Positions 40,936 through 51,820 are shown, counted from the stretch's first letter. The stretch: DNA of 64,000 nucleotides from Novosphingobium ginsenosidimutans (GCF_007954425.1 NZ_CP042345.1:2850001-2914000); one strand, 5' to 3'. Program-made: numbers and translations. The notes: generated by a model from the sequence alone, not told the origin.

Positions 40936-41787
40936 TCAGGCGGCCTGCTTGGCTGGCGCCATCAGATCATAGGGATCGATCCCCGCCGCCCGCCACATCG
41001 CGTGCGCCTGCTGGTAGTAGCTCGGCGGCTTGATGTTGAGCTTGGCGCGCACTTCCTCGATCGGCAGCGGCAGCAGGTCGGAAATGCACATTTCAACCAG
41101 ACGCGGGCAGGCCTTACCCATCTTCTGCGCCTCGCGCACCGCACGAAACACCGGCACCTTCACCGTCTTGCGCTTGGCAATCTCCACCGCACCGGCATAG
41201 CCCAGGAACAGGTGAGCCGGACTTGGCTGCTGGCTATAGGTAAAGGCCAGCACGCACTGCTCACCCAGCGCATCGCGGCCGAAACCGGACAGGATGTGCA
41301 TCAGGTCGTGCGTGTCGCGCATCCGGTTGAAATACCAGGTGACCTGATCTTCCCAGTAGAAGTTGAGCGGGCGATCCTTGTCGAGCTCGTCCACAAGGCC
41401 GTGGGCCGAGAGACCTTCGCGCTCCATGAAGTCGCAATAGACGTGGGCCAGGCTGCCCTTGTGCATCTTGCGCAGCGTTTCGTGATCGTCAAGGAGCTTC
41501 ATCAGCGAAGGCTCCTTGCGGCGGATTTCCTGCGCACGCTCGGTCTTCAGGAAGCTTAGCGCAGCGTCATAAACTCCGCGCCACGGCAGAGCTTCGAAAA
41601 TCGGGGTGACCTTGGACGTGTCTTCCTTGTCCTTCACCAGCTCACGAAAATTGCGCCAGGCCTTGGGCAAGTCATAGCGCATTTCGGGGCGCCCCGGCAG
41701 CATCAGCGGCAGGTCCGGTGCGGCGAAATCGACATGGGCCTGGCGCAGCGAGGGCCTGGCTTCGAGCGGTGCGGTCATCATGTTCAT
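40936..41787 (-). CDS. COQ4-family ubiquinone biosynthesis protein
   Basis: The 283-residue protein matches the COQ4 family, which holds ubiquinone intermediates and, as recently shown for the family, acts in C1 oxidative decarboxylation. The zinc-type motif HDxxH-x(11)-E is visible in MRDTHDLMHILSGFGRDALGE at about residues 155-175. No signal or membrane helix is seen. A good promoter at 41798-41826 puts the transcript start about four bases before ATG 41787, so the GTG at 41796 is excluded and the mRNA may be almost leaderless. Confidence 0.85.
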   Translation of the reverse strand: MNMMTAPLEARPSLRQAHVDFAAPDLPLMLPGRPEMRYDLPKAWRNFRELVKDKEDTSKVTPIFEALPWRGVYDAALSFLKTERAQEIRRKEPSLMKLLDDHETLRKMHKGSLAHVYCDFMEREGLSAHGLVDELDKDRPLNFYWEDQVTWYFNRMRDTHDLMHILSGFGRDALGEQCVLAFTYSQQPSPAHLFLGYAGAVEIAKRKTVKVPVFRAVREAQKMGKACPRLVEMCISDLLPLPIEEVRAKLNIKPPSYYQQAHAMWRAAGIDPYDLMAPAKQAA

Positions 41788-41797
41788 AGCGAACACG

Positions 41798-41826
41798 ATA
41801 ATGCGAACTACTTACAGAAATGTCAA
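41798..41826 (-). promoter_or_regulatory. Predicted sigma70 promoter of the COQ4-family gene
   Basis: On the minus strand TTGACA (41826-41821) is followed after exactly 17 bases by CATTAT (41803-41798). Transcription would start near 41791, only a few bases before ATG 41787. A second TGACA copy lies 11 bp upstream of the -35 (TGACA-cac-TATTGACA), a possible operator. Confidence 0.6.
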
Positions 41827-41851
41827 TAGTGTGTCAGTATCAGCTAACTAT

Positions 41852-42727
41852 CTAATTCCAGTCACTTTCTGGAATCCCCAGCAGCCGCAGTACGTCGGTC
41901 AGATCGCCGCGGTCAATCGCACCGTTCGCGGCGGCGCGGGCCTTGGGTTTCGCGTGATAAGCCACGCCATAGCTGGCCGCGACCAGCATCGGGATATCGT
42001 TGGCGCCATCGCCGGTGGCCAGGCTGGCCGCCCCGCCCCGCGCTTCGACCTCGCCGCGCAATACCGCTTCCTTGACCGCGCTGTCGACGATGTCACCGAC
42101 CAGCCCGCCGGTCAGCTTGCCGTGGCTCACGGCCAGGCGGTTGCCGACCACGCGTTCAAACCCCAGCCGCTCGGCCACCGGATCGGCAAATTGGTGAAAG
42201 CCGCCCGTGACCAGCACGGTGTTGCAGCCATGGGCCTTGAGTGTTGCCACGAGCGTGCGTGCGCCCGGCATGTCGCGAATCCGCTCATCCAGGCATTGCT
42301 GGATTGCGTCCTCACCCAACCCGCCCAGCAGCCGCACGCGTTCGGTCAGGGCTTCGGCGAAATCGAGCTCGCCCTGCATGGCGCGCTCGGTAATGTCGGC
42401 GATCTGGTCCTTGAGACCCGCGAAATCGGCCAGTTCATCGATGCATTCCTGGCCAATCATGGTCGAATCCATGTCCGACACGAAGACTTGCGGAACTTGC
42501 GGCAGATGATCGGCAATCAGCAGGTCCGACGGCTGGAAGTGACGATCCAGCACGCCCCGAATTGCGGCGGGATCGCCGTCCTGCGTCATGACCTGCAGCA
42601 CCTGATCGATCGCCGGCAGCGGATCGGCGCCGATCACCCGCGCGCCCTGCGCCTCGATCGCATGGACCGCGGCATCGAGATGGGCGGACAAGATCGCCGG
42701 TTCTGCTATCACCCGGGCAATGAGCAC
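41852..42727 (-). CDS. serB: Phosphoserine phosphatase
   Basis: SerB removes phosphate from phosphoserine in the last step of serine synthesis. The 291-residue protein has an N-terminal ACT-like region ([20 protein letters not shown]) and an HAD core with [22 protein letters not shown] (DxDST nucleophile), [17 protein letters not shown] and [11 protein letters not shown]. The GTG at 42727 gives the canonical start and has AAGGGGA upstream. It overlaps the divergent miaA start by eight bases. Confidence 0.93.
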   Translation of the reverse strand: MLIARVIAEPAILSAHLDAAVHAIEAQGARVIGADPLPAIDQVLQVMTQDGDPAAIRGVLDRHFQPSDLLIADHLPQVPQVFVSDMDSTMIGQECIDELADFAGLKDQIADITERAMQGELDFAEALTERVRLLGGLGEDAIQQCLDERIRDMPGARTLVATLKAHGCNTVLVTGGFHQFADPVAERLGFERVVGNRLAVSHGKLTGGLVGDIVDSAVKEAVLRGEVEARGGAASLATGDGANDIPMLVAASYGVAYHAKPKARAAANGAIDRGDLTDVLRLLGIPESDWN

Positions 42728-43682
42728 GCAGGATTCCCCTTCAGATTCGGACAGCGAACGGCCGCCGCTGGCGCTCATCGCAGGGCCGACCGCCAGCGGC
42801 AAGAGCGATCTGGCCGTGCGGCTGGCACTCTCCCTGAAGGCGCAGGGGCGCAAGGCGGTGGTGATCAACGCTGATAGCGCACAGGTCTATGGCGATCTTG
42901 CCATACTAAGCGCCCGTCCCTTGCAAGAAGAAATGCAAGGCGTGCCACATCGCTTGTTCGGCACTTGGGACGGCGCGACAGCCTGCTCGGCAGCCGATTG
43001 GGCAAAGGCTGCGCGGGCCGAAATTGATGCCACCCAGGCTGATGGAGCGGTCCCGATCCTGGTCGGCGGGACCGGTCTCTACCTGCGGACACTGCTGGAC
43101 GGGATTGCGCCAGTGCCGCCGATCGATCCCACAATCAGGGAAGAAGTACGCGCCCTGCCTGTGGCCGAAGCCTGGTTGGCCTTGCGACAGGAAGATCCAG
43201 ATCGGGTAGCCCTTCTCGCGGCGAATGACACGACCAGAATTGCCCGCGCGCTGGAGGTCGTCCGTTCAACCGGACAGCCGCTGGCCGCCTGGCAAGCGCG
43301 CCGGGAAGGCGGGATTGGCCAGTCCGTCTCGCTTCACGCGGTCGTGCTCCTGCCGGACCGAGCCTGGCTTTACGAGCGCTGCGACCGGCGGTTTGGGCTC
43401 ATGCTTGAGCAAGGGGCAATTGCCGAGGTCCAAGCCCTGCTCGCTCGCCAGCTTGACCCTGCCCTGCCCGTCATGCGGGCCATTGGGGTACCGGAAATCC
43501 GCGCCTTCCTGGCCGGAGAGATTACGCGACGAGAACTGCTTGAGCGCGGAGCGCAGGCAACCCGCAACTATGCCAAGCGCCAATACACCTGGTTCCGCAA
43601 CCAGCCGCCAGCCAATTGGCAGCAAATTGAGTCCCAAAATGTCGATCTAGGCCATCAATTCGCATCATTATTACAACATTAG
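42720..43682 (+). CDS. miaA: tRNA dimethylallyltransferase
   Basis: MiaA adds a dimethylallyl group to A37 of tRNAs reading UNN codons. The 320-residue protein has the P-loop [18 protein letters not shown] near residue 20, then [35 protein letters not shown] and [19 protein letters not shown] 42720 lies inside the serB 5' end on the other strand, with no better start downstream before the P-loop. Its stop immediately precedes the ilvB promoter. Confidence 0.95.
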   Translation: MSTQDSPSDSDSERPPLALIAGPTASGKSDLAVRLALSLKAQGRKAVVINADSAQVYGDLAILSARPLQEEMQGVPHRLFGTWDGATACSAADWAKAARAEIDATQADGAVPILVGGTGLYLRTLLDGIAPVPPIDPTIREEVRALPVAEAWLALRQEDPDRVALLAANDTTRIARALEVVRSTGQPLAAWQARREGGIGQSVSLHAVVLLPDRAWLYERCDRRFGLMLEQGAIAEVQALLARQLDPALPVMRAIGVPEIRAFLAGEITRRELLERGAQATRNYAKRQYTWFRNQPPANWQQIESQNVDLGHQFASLLQH

Positions 43683-43685
43683 CGC

Positions 43686-43714
43686 TTGACACGTTATTTA
43701 CTGTCGCTTAGGGC
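43686..43714 (+). promoter_or_regulatory. Predicted promoter of ilvBNC
   Basis: TTGACA (43686-43691) is followed after 17 bases by TAGGGC (43709-43714), four bases after the miaA stop. It would give a leader of about 110 bases that contains two hairpins before the ilvB GTG. Confidence 0.55.
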
Positions 43715-43760
43715 CAGATCACTACCTGCCCATGGCAGGCCCGCACGAGTTGGAGAGGGC

Positions 43761-43797
43761 GACCCGGCACAGGCAACTGTGCCGGGTCGGTTCTTTC
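43761..43797 (+). terminator. Candidate attenuator hairpin in the ilvB leader
   Basis: GACCCGGCACAG (43761-43772) and CTGTGCCGGGTC (43777-43788) form a perfect 12-bp stem closed by a GCAA tetraloop, followed by GGTTCTTTC. An earlier hairpin, CCTGCC-CAT-GGCAGG, is at 43725-43739. Both lie between the predicted promoter and ilvB, so the larger stem could end transcription early. No leader peptide rich in Ile, Leu or Val codons is seen, so it is not classical attenuation; it may instead terminate miaA read-through. Confidence 0.5.
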
Positions 43798-43831
43798 AAG
43801 GGTGCGGGAATACGAATGAAGGACTGTTACG

Positions 43832-45574
43832 GTGAGTGAAGAGCGCAGCGGCGCAAGCATCCTGGTCGAAAGCCTGGTCCGCCAGGGGGTCGAATTCGTC
43901 TTCGGGTATCCCGGGGGCGCTGTGCTGCCGATTTACGATGCGCTGTTCGCCGATCCCCGCATTCGCCACATCCTGGTGCGTCACGAAGCCGGGGCCGCCC
44001 ATGCCGCCGAAGGCTATGCCCGCTCAACCGGCAAGCCAGGCGTCGTGCTGGTCACATCCGGCCCCGGCGCAACCAATGCGGTTACCGGAATTGCTGATGC
44101 CTTCATGGATTCGATCCCGCTGGTCGTCATTACCGGCCAGGTCGCGACCGGCCTGATCGGCTCGGACGCGTTCCAGGAAGCCGATACGGTTGGCATCACG
44201 CGCCACTGCACCAAGCACAACTATCTGGTGAAAGACCCTTCGGACCTGGCCGCGACGATCGACGAGGCGTTCCAGATCGCAACCCAGGGCCGCCCAGGCC
44301 CGGTCGTGATCGACATTCCGAAAGACGTGCAGGTTGCGGTCGCCAGCTACACCGATGGCGCGCCGCAGCGGCCCAACCGCTACACCCCGACCCTGCGCGG
44401 TACTGACAAGGATATTGCCCGCGCAATCGAATTGCTCGCCAATGCCCGGGCCCCGATCTTCTATACCGGCGGCGGCGTGATCAATTCAGGCCCCCGCGCC
44501 ACCGAACTGCTGCGCGAGTTGCAGGCCAAGACTGGGGCACCAGTCACGTCAACGCTGATGGGCCTTGGCGCCTTCCCAGCGGACCATGCCGATTGGCTGG
44601 GCATGCTGGGCATGCATGGCACCTATGAATCCAATATGGCGATGAACAAGGCGGACCTGATCGTCTGTGTGGGCGCTCGGTTCGATGACCGGGTGACCGG
44701 GCGGCTTGACGCGTTCGCTCCCAATTCGACCAAGATCCACATCGATATCGACCGATCGTCCTTCAACAAGACCGTGCCGGTCGATCTTCCGATCCTTGGC
44801 GATTGCACCCTCGTGCTCGAGCAACTCCTCAACGCCTGGGGGACCCGCAAGGGCCAGGACCTGACCGAGTGGAAGGCCCGGATCAACGGCTGGCGCGCGC
44901 GCCAAAGCCTGGCCTATCCGGCTAACAAGCAGGCGATCATGCCGCAGCTCGCGATCGAGCGCCTGTACGAGCTGACCAAGCAACGCGACCCCGTGATCGC
45001 TACCGAAGTTGGCCAGCACCAGATGTGGGCGGCGCAGTACTTCCCCTTCTTTGCGCCCAACAAGTGGCTCACCTCGGGTGGGCTCGGCACGATGGGCTAT
45101 GGCCTGCCGGCCGCCATCGGCGCGCAGCTGGGTAACCCGGACAGCCTGGTGATCGACATTGCCGGCGATGCCTCGATCCAAATGAATATTCAGGAACTGG
45201 GCACGGCCACGCAGTACCGCTTGCCGGTCAAGGTCTTCGTGCTCAACAACGAATGGATGGGCATGGTCCGCCAATGGCAGGAACTGACGTACGAAAGCCG
45301 TTACTCGGAGAGCTATTCGGACAGCTTGCCCGATTTCGTGAAGCTGGCCGAGGCTTATGGATGGAAGGGGATCCGGATCGAGGACGAAAGTCAGCTTGAT
45401 GCCGGGATCCAGGCGATGATCGACCATGCGGGACCAGTGATCGTCGATTGCTTGGTCCACAAGGAAGCAAATTGCTTCCCGATGATCCCCAGCGGCGCGG
45501 CCCACACCGACATGATCCTCTATGGCGATTCCGTTGCCGGGACTATGGACGACGAAGCCAAGGCGCTGGTGTAA
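43832..45574 (+). CDS. ilvB: Acetolactate synthase, large (catalytic) subunit
   Basis: The enzyme makes acetolactate or acetohydroxybutyrate from pyruvate with TPP, starting branched-chain amino-acid synthesis. The 580-residue protein has the TPP-activating Glu region [42 protein letters not shown] and the TPP motif [29 protein letters not shown]. The start is GTG 43832. It is followed ten bases later by its regulatory subunit. Confidence 0.96.
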   Translation: MSEERSGASILVESLVRQGVEFVFGYPGGAVLPIYDALFADPRIRHILVRHEAGAAHAAEGYARSTGKPGVVLVTSGPGATNAVTGIADAFMDSIPLVVITGQVATGLIGSDAFQEADTVGITRHCTKHNYLVKDPSDLAATIDEAFQIATQGRPGPVVIDIPKDVQVAVASYTDGAPQRPNRYTPTLRGTDKDIARAIELLANARAPIFYTGGGVINSGPRATELLRELQAKTGAPVTSTLMGLGAFPADHADWLGMLGMHGTYESNMAMNKADLIVCVGARFDDRVTGRLDAFAPNSTKIHIDIDRSSFNKTVPVDLPILGDCTLVLEQLLNAWGTRKGQDLTEWKARINGWRARQSLAYPANKQAIMPQLAIERLYELTKQRDPVIATEVGQHQMWAAQYFPFFAPNKWLTSGGLGTMGYGLPAAIGAQLGNPDSLVIDIAGDASIQMNIQELGTATQYRLPVKVFVLNNEWMGMVRQWQELTYESRYSESYSDSLPDFVKLAEAYGWKGIRIEDESQLDAGIQAMIDHAGPVIVDCLVHKEANCFPMIPSGAAHTDMILYGDSVAGTMDDEAKALV

Positions 45575-45584
45575 GGGGCAGGCC

Positions 45585-46103
45585 ATGATGAAGATCAAGC
45601 ACCAGGCGGCCGAACGCCACGTCCTGACCATCACCGTCGACAACGAGGCCGGGATTCTGGCCAAGATCGCCGGCCTGTTCACCGCGCGCGGCTATAACAT
45701 CGACAGCCTGACCGTGGCCGACATCACCGAAAACCACGCGGTCAGCCGGATCACGATCGTCACCCACGGCCCGCCGGCGGTGATCGACCAGATCCATGCC
45801 CAGCTCGAGCGGCTGGTGCCGGTCCACAAGGTGATCGACCTGACCGAGGCTGGCGACCACGTTGAGCGCGAGCTGGCACTGGTCAAGGTCAAGGGCACGG
45901 GCGACGCGCGGGTTGAGGCCTTGCGCCTGGCCGAGGTGTTCCGGGCCAAGGTGATTGACACGACCACCAGCAGCTTCGTCTTCGAACTGACCGGTGACCC
46001 CGGCAAGATCGACCGTTTCGTCGCACTGATGCGCGAGCTGGGACTGGTCGAAGTAGGCCGCACCGGGGTGGTCGGCATGATGCGCGGGGCCGAGGCGGCT
46101 TAG
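45585..46103 (+). CDS. ilvN: Acetolactate synthase, small (regulatory) subunit
   Basis: The 172-residue protein has an N-terminal ACT domain (VLTITVDNEAGILAKIAGLFTARGYNIDSLTVA) and a C-terminal ALS_ss domain (RAKVIDTTTSSFVFELTGDPGKIDRFVALMRELGLVEVGRTG). It confers valine feedback on the large subunit. The paralogue is often called IlvH when of this length; either name fits. ATG 45585 has AAGGGG upstream; the longer in-frame start at 45522 is inside ilvB. Confidence 0.94.
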   Translation: MMKIKHQAAERHVLTITVDNEAGILAKIAGLFTARGYNIDSLTVADITENHAVSRITIVTHGPPAVIDQIHAQLERLVPVHKVIDLTEAGDHVERELALVKVKGTGDARVEALRLAEVFRAKVIDTTTSSFVFELTGDPGKIDRFVALMRELGLVEVGRTGVVGMMRGAEAA

Positions 46104-46127
46104 CCGAGGAACGCATAACTCACATAC

Positions 46128-46217
46128 CGTCATCCCCGCGCAAGCGGGGACCCATCACCGGACGGTACAGCTTCACGAAAGCGCGGGAGATGGGTTCCCG
46201 CTTTCGCGGGAATGACG
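46128..46217. repeat. Palindromic intergenic repeat between ilvN and ilvC
   Basis: Two 29-base inverted arms, 46128-46156 and 46189-46217, match at 26 of 29 positions and flank a 32-base centre. Each arm is itself a hairpin (CCCCGC-GCAA-GCGGGG and CCCGC-TTTC-GCGGG) bounded by CGTCAT and CCCATC. This CGTCATTCCCGCGAAAGCGGG type of repeat is widely dispersed in proteobacterial genomes. It fills most of the ilvN-ilvC gap. Confidence 0.85.
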
Positions 46218-46223
46218 AACTGA

Positions 46224-47252
<1,029 letters not shown>

Positions 47253-47281
47253 TCGTTTACCCGCATCTGCTAGCACTGTTG

Positions 47282-47323
47282 ATGCCCGCTGCGTGATTTC
47301 GCGTGGCGGGCATTGTCAGTTTT
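47282..47323 (+). terminator. Intrinsic terminator of ilvC
   Basis: ATGCCCGC (47282-47289) and GCGGGCAT (47306-47313) form a perfect 8-bp stem, with a 16-base loop that can pair further. TGTCAGTTTT follows. It overlaps the promoter proposed for the next gene, a compact gene border. Confidence 0.65.
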
Positions 47324-47341
47324 GCACCCGGGAGCCTATAT
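47313..47341 (+). promoter_or_regulatory. Predicted promoter of the polysaccharide/secretion locus
   Basis: TTGTCA (47313-47318) is followed after 17 bases by CTATAT (47336-47341), one of the best sigma70 matches in the window. Transcription would begin near 47348, which bears on the choice of start codon for the sugar transferase. Confidence 0.6.
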
Positions 47342-47402
47342 TCGAGGTTCCTGCAGCATGGTGAGGGAACAGGAACTTGCATTCGCCCGCGAGCAGGCCG
47401 CG

Positions 47403-48770
47403 ATGAGTAATACCCGTCTGTTTGGTGACTCGCTGAACAAGCGCGAGGCCCTGCGGCTGATCAGCTACGGGTCAATGCTGCTGTGCGACCTGACTTCGAT
47501 CCAGGCTGGGTTTGCGATAGCTTCGCATTGGCGCGGGGCCTATTGGTTGCAGCTGTACGGCTTTCCAGTCTCGGTTCTGTTCTGCGTTATCTACTCCATG
47601 CTCGCACTGTCGAGCGGCAGCGTTACCCGCGATGCGTTCGGCTCGCGGCTGCGTTCGGCCATGCTGGGCGAGCGGACCTTGCTGATGGCCAGTGCCTTGT
47701 GCATCGCCATTCTGTTCTTCCAGCCGCACGGCCTGACGCTGTCGCGTCTATCGCTGCTCACCGCCATTGTCTTGTCGGCCTTGTTTATTGGTGCCGGCCG
47801 GATCATCTTCCTGACCCTGTTTCTGCACAATCGCGATGAATTCTGGACCAGTCGAATCGTCCTGCTGGATGGCGCACCGCCCCCGGCAGATCCGGGACTG
47901 ACCACTTTAGATGCGCAGGCCGAAGGCATTAGCCCTGAACGCAATGACCCAGACGTGGTCGCTCGCCTCGGTTCAGTACTGGCAGACCATGACAAGGTCG
48001 TTGTCATCTGCAACGATGCCGAGCGCGCCAGCGCCTGGAGCCTGATGCTGAAAGCCTTCGATATCCAGGCTGAGGTTGTCATGCCGTCTGACTTGCCGAT
48101 CGGTGCCATCGGGATCGGTCGCATGGGCGATCGGCCGACGCTGATCGTCAATCGCGGCCAGCTCTCCGTGGCAAGCCGGATCAAGAAGCGGCTGGTCGAT
48201 ATCCTGGTTTCGGCACTTGCCCTGCTGCTGCTGGCACCTCTGCTATTGGTAGTGGCAATTGCGATTAAGCTCGACAGTCCAGGCCCCGTGTTGTTCCGCC
48301 AGTCTCGGGTCGGCTACGGCAATCGTCCGTTCCGGATCTACAAGTTCCGCTCGCTGCGCCATGAGGCGACTGACAGCAATGGCAACAAGTCGGTTTCGGT
48401 TGGTGACAGCCGAGTGACTCGTGTCGGTGCCTTCATCCGCAAGACCTCGATCGACGAGCTACCGCAGTTGTTCAACGTCTTGCTGGGAGACATGAGTCTG
48501 GTTGGCCCCCGCCCCCATGCGCTGGGTTCGCGCGCCGGTGAGAAGCTGTTCTGGGAAATCGACCCGAACTATTGGCAACGCCATGCGTTGAAGCCCGGGA
48601 TCACCGGATTGGCGCAGATCCGGGGCTTCCGGGGCGAGACGCAAGAGCAAGAAGACCTGACCCAGCGGCTCAATTCTGACATCGAGTATCTCGAGGGTTG
48701 GACCTTGTGGCGTGATTTCCGCATCATGATCGGCACGGTGCGGGTGCTGATACACCACAAGGCGTTCTGA
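47403..48770 (+). CDS. Polyprenyl-phosphate sugar-1-phosphate transferase (exopolysaccharide priming)
   Basis: The enzyme would transfer a sugar phosphate to undecaprenyl phosphate at the inner membrane to start a polysaccharide repeat. The N-terminal half has about four membrane helices. The C-terminal bacterial sugar transferase domain (from about residue 261) carries [68 protein letters not shown] and [12 protein letters not shown]. The layout matches GumD/WcaJ and the sphingan GelB/SpsB proteins. ATG 47403 is preferred given the promoter; ATG 47358 with GAGG is possible and adds 15 residues. Confidence 0.92.
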   Translation: MSNTRLFGDSLNKREALRLISYGSMLLCDLTSIQAGFAIASHWRGAYWLQLYGFPVSVLFCVIYSMLALSSGSVTRDAFGSRLRSAMLGERTLLMASALCIAILFFQPHGLTLSRLSLLTAIVLSALFIGAGRIIFLTLFLHNRDEFWTSRIVLLDGAPPPADPGLTTLDAQAEGISPERNDPDVVARLGSVLADHDKVVVICNDAERASAWSLMLKAFDIQAEVVMPSDLPIGAIGIGRMGDRPTLIVNRGQLSVASRIKKRLVDILVSALALLLLAPLLLVVAIAIKLDSPGPVLFRQSRVGYGNRPFRIYKFRSLRHEATDSNGNKSVSVGDSRVTRVGAFIRKTSIDELPQLFNVLLGDMSLVGPRPHALGSRAGEKLFWEIDPNYWQRHALKPGITGLAQIRGFRGETQEQEDLTQRLNSDIEYLEGWTLWRDFRIMIGTVRVLIHHKAF

Positions 48771-48772
48771 CC

Positions 48773-49975
48773 ATGCCCGCCGCTGCGGCCCGCGTGCCGA
48801 TGTCCAATGTTCGTCTGATCATCGGCTTTGCCGTGGCTATAGCCCTGTTCGGGGTCCTGGCCCTGGCCTGGCAGCAGGGCCTGTTCGGCGATCCCGCTCG
48901 CACGCCCGGCGGTCAGGCGGCGCGGCAGCGCGAGCTGGCCGTCCTGCCGGGCAAGCCCGGATCAGAACCGATCGTGCAACCATCGCTCGATCCGCTCACT
49001 GCGCTCAATCAGAATGCGGCAGTGCCCTTTGTCAAAGGCCCGATCACGCCTGCCCGTGCCTTCAATTTCACTGGCTCGGCCGCTGACCGGCTTCAGGCGA
49101 CGGAATGCCTTGCGCTGACTGCCATGGCTGAGGCGGGCGGCAGCGATCCCGGCCAGCGTGCAGTGATCCAGGTCGTGCTCAACCGGGTGCGACACCCCGC
49201 ATTCCCGAAGACGATCTGCGGCGTGGTCTTCCAGGGTTCTGAGCGTGCGACTGGTTGTCAGTTTACGTATACCTGCGATGGCTCGCTCGCTCGCCGCTAT
49301 CCGGATGTGGCCTGGCAAGCCGCCCGCAAGCGGGCCCGCGAGGCCCTCGATGGCTATGTCTACAAGCCAGTAGGCCTTGCCACCCATTACCACACCAACT
49401 GGGTCTATCCTTACTGGAGCCCCAGTCTCGACAAGGTTGCCCAGGTCGATACCCACTTGTTCTTCCGCTGGCGCGGTTTCTGGGGGACGCCGGCTGCGGT
49501 CCAGTCACGCTATCGCGGTGGTGAGCCCAGCTTCACCGCCTTGGTCCAGCAGGTGCAGGTACCCGATCCGCTCGCTAGCGAATCCGCCATGGACGCGGCG
49601 AGCGAGGCGGCAGATGTGGCCAAGGTCGGCAGTCTGGCTGCTGGCAAAACCGCCGGAGAGCTGGTTATTCCCCATCCAGACGGCGGTGCCTTTCTGGTGG
49701 GGCTGAAGCCGGGGACAGGCGCATCGGGGGCGGTTGCGATGGCACGCCGGCTGTGCGGCGGCAATGGTTACTGCCGGGTCATGGCCTGGGCTGATCGCAG
49801 TGCCGTTCCGCGTGGCTATCCCGTCCCGCCCCAGGCACGTAACCGGATCAGCATGAGCTATGTCCTCGATGATCAGAACCGCGAAACGATCGAGTTCGAC
49901 TGTGCGCTGTTCAAGGGCACACCGGCCGGGCAATGCCGAGGCGGACCGGAGGCACTCCCCGTAGATAAAAAATAA
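48773..49975 (+). CDS. SleB-type cell wall hydrolase, membrane-anchored
   Basis: The 400-residue protein has an N-terminal membrane helix (about residues 14-33) and a SleB/Hydrolase_2 domain (about 115-245). TAMAEAGGSDPGQRAVIQVVLNRVRHP provides the catalytic Glu position, with GCQFTYTCDG and ATHYHTNWVYPYW following. Family members cut the glycan strands of peptidoglycan. The C-terminal third is unassigned. It starts two bases after the sugar transferase stop, so it is part of the same transcript and might open the wall for the export machinery. Confidence 0.87.
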   Translation: MPAAAARVPMSNVRLIIGFAVAIALFGVLALAWQQGLFGDPARTPGGQAARQRELAVLPGKPGSEPIVQPSLDPLTALNQNAAVPFVKGPITPARAFNFTGSAADRLQATECLALTAMAEAGGSDPGQRAVIQVVLNRVRHPAFPKTICGVVFQGSERATGCQFTYTCDGSLARRYPDVAWQAARKRAREALDGYVYKPVGLATHYHTNWVYPYWSPSLDKVAQVDTHLFFRWRGFWGTPAAVQSRYRGGEPSFTALVQQVQVPDPLASESAMDAASEAADVAKVGSLAAGKTAGELVIPHPDGGAFLVGLKPGTGASGAVAMARRLCGGNGYCRVMAWADRSAVPRGYPVPPQARNRISMSYVLDDQNRETIEFDCALFKGTPAGQCRGGPEALPVDKK

Positions 49976-50080
49976 GGGTTCGGCATTAAGTCAATCTTGA
50001 CCATGCCGACCTAATCCTCGCCTCAAAGGGGTCGTTTCCGCAGATTTGCGGGATTTGCAGCGGCTCTGGCGGAGGCAGAC

Positions 50081-51796
50081 TTGGCACTTTGGACCGGGGA
50101 ATTGGGGGCCGCGTTAAAGCGTTACCGCGCAACGCTAATAACAGTGGCCGTGCTCAGCGCAGTGCTGAACGTGCTGGTTCTGGCCGGCTCGTTCTACCTG
50201 ATGATGATTTATGATTCGGTTCTGCCAAGCCATTCGCTGCCAACACTGGTCGGACTCTTTACGCTCGTAACGATTGCGTACAGCTTCCAGGGCCTGTTTG
50301 AACATGGCCGTGGCAAGCTGCTGGCCAGCGTTGGCGCCCAGCTTGAACGCCAGCTAAGCCGCCGAGTCCAGCGTGCCATGAACGACATGGCGCGGCTCAA
50401 CGGCAAGACCGAAGGCGATGGCCTTGCCCCGATGCGTGACCTTGATCAGGTCCGCACCTTCCTGACTGGCACTGGTCCAGCCACCCTGCTCGACCTGCCG
50501 TGGATCGGCTTTTTCCTGATTGTCCTTGGTCTGCTGCATTACTGGCTGGGCCTGTTTGCACTGGCCGGGGCGATTGTTCTGATCGCTTTGGCAGTCGCCA
50601 CGCATCGGGTTGGGGCAGAGCCGAGCCGCGAACTAGGTCAGCTGATCGCCGAACGTTCAGGCCAGGCGGAGACCGCGCTGCGGCATAGCGAAGTGCTGAC
50701 CGTGCTTGGCATGCGCGGCGCGATGGAGCGCCGCTGGGACCAGGTGAACCAGCGCTATCTAATCGCGCAGGATCGCCTGTCAGCCGCCGCCGGCAAGCTG
50801 GGCAGCTTTTCCAAGGTATTTCGCCTGTTTCTGCAGTCCGCGATCCTGTCGGTCGGCGCATTGCTGGTGATCGATGGCAAGGCGAGCGGCGGGGTGATCT
50901 TCGCGTCTTCGCTGCTGTTTGGCCGCGCGCTCGCGCCGATTGATATGGCAATCGGCAACTGGCGCAGCTTTACTTCGACCAAAGCCAGCTGGGCGCGGCT
51001 CAATCAGTTGCTTGATGAGGTGCCAGCACTGGCATCCAGCAACATTGCCCTGCCCCTGCCACAGAATGAACTGCGCCTTGAGGGCGTCCAGGCCGCCCCT
51101 CCGGGCCACCCGATGCCGGCGGTCAGCAACGTCGGGTTTGCCGTAGCGGCTGGCTCGGTCGTCGGGGTGATCGGGCCGAGCGGCGCTGGCAAGTCCTCTC
51201 TCGCCCGCACGATCGTCGGCGCCTGGGCGCCTCGCCGCGGCTCAGTTCGGCTTGATGGTGCGACGATCGATCAATGGCCAGCCGAACGGCTCGGTCAGGC
51301 GATCGGTTATCTCCCGCAGTCGGTTGAGTTGTTCGACGGAACCATCGCCGAAAACATCTCGCGCTTTGCAATCAGCACCGACTCCGACGCAGTGATTGAG
51401 GCCGCCAAGCTGGCCGGCGTGCACGATATGATCGTACGGATGCCACTGGGTTACGAAACCCCGATCGGTCGCGATGGCTCTTGGCTTTCGGCCGGTCAGC
51501 GCCAGCGGATTGGTTTGGCCCGTGCGCTTTATGGCAGCCCATTCCTGCTGGTACTGGACGAGCCCAACTCGAACCTCGACCAGGAAGGCGAAGTGGCGCT
51601 GGAAACGGCCATTGCCGCGGCTCGGGACCGTGGCTGCATCGTGATCGTTGTCGCCCATCGCCCGGCAATTCTCGCCCAGGCTACGCACATCGTCCTGCTC
51701 CGCAATGGCCGGATGGAAGGGTTTGGCCCGCGCGACGAGGTGCTCGCCCCGCTACTTCGCCAGGGTGACGGTCGGAAGTTGCCCGCAGCCGCTTAA
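50081..51796 (+). CDS. Type I secretion ABC transporter (PrtD-like permease/ATPase)
   Basis: The 571-residue protein has five or six membrane helices (residues 15-300) and a C-terminal ATPase. Walker A is GPSGAGKSS near residue 366, the signature LSAGQRQRIGLA near 469 and Walker B FLLVLDEPNSNLD near 487. It lacks a C39 peptidase domain, so it is of the PrtD type that exports RTX proteins with C-terminal signals. TTG 50081 is the likely start, with GGAGG six bases upstream. With the HlyD and TolC genes it forms a full type I system. Confidence 0.93.
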   Translation: MALWTGELGAALKRYRATLITVAVLSAVLNVLVLAGSFYLMMIYDSVLPSHSLPTLVGLFTLVTIAYSFQGLFEHGRGKLLASVGAQLERQLSRRVQRAMNDMARLNGKTEGDGLAPMRDLDQVRTFLTGTGPATLLDLPWIGFFLIVLGLLHYWLGLFALAGAIVLIALAVATHRVGAEPSRELGQLIAERSGQAETALRHSEVLTVLGMRGAMERRWDQVNQRYLIAQDRLSAAAGKLGSFSKVFRLFLQSAILSVGALLVIDGKASGGVIFASSLLFGRALAPIDMAIGNWRSFTSTKASWARLNQLLDEVPALASSNIALPLPQNELRLEGVQAAPPGHPMPAVSNVGFAVAAGSVVGVIGPSGAGKSSLARTIVGAWAPRRGSVRLDGATIDQWPAERLGQAIGYLPQSVELFDGTIAENISRFAISTDSDAVIEAAKLAGVHDMIVRMPLGYETPIGRDGSWLSAGQRQRIGLARALYGSPFLLVLDEPNSNLDQEGEVALETAIAAARDRGCIVIVVAHRPAILAQATHIVLLRNGRMEGFGPRDEVLAPLLRQGDGRKLPAAA

Positions 51797-51820
51797 CCAC
51801 ATACAAGGGATCGCACCCGA

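Noticed and set aside
43732..43836. Leader peptide for classical ilv attenuation
   Set aside because: The only short frame, from ATG 43732, has no run of Ile, Leu or Val codons and overlaps the ilvB start in another frame.
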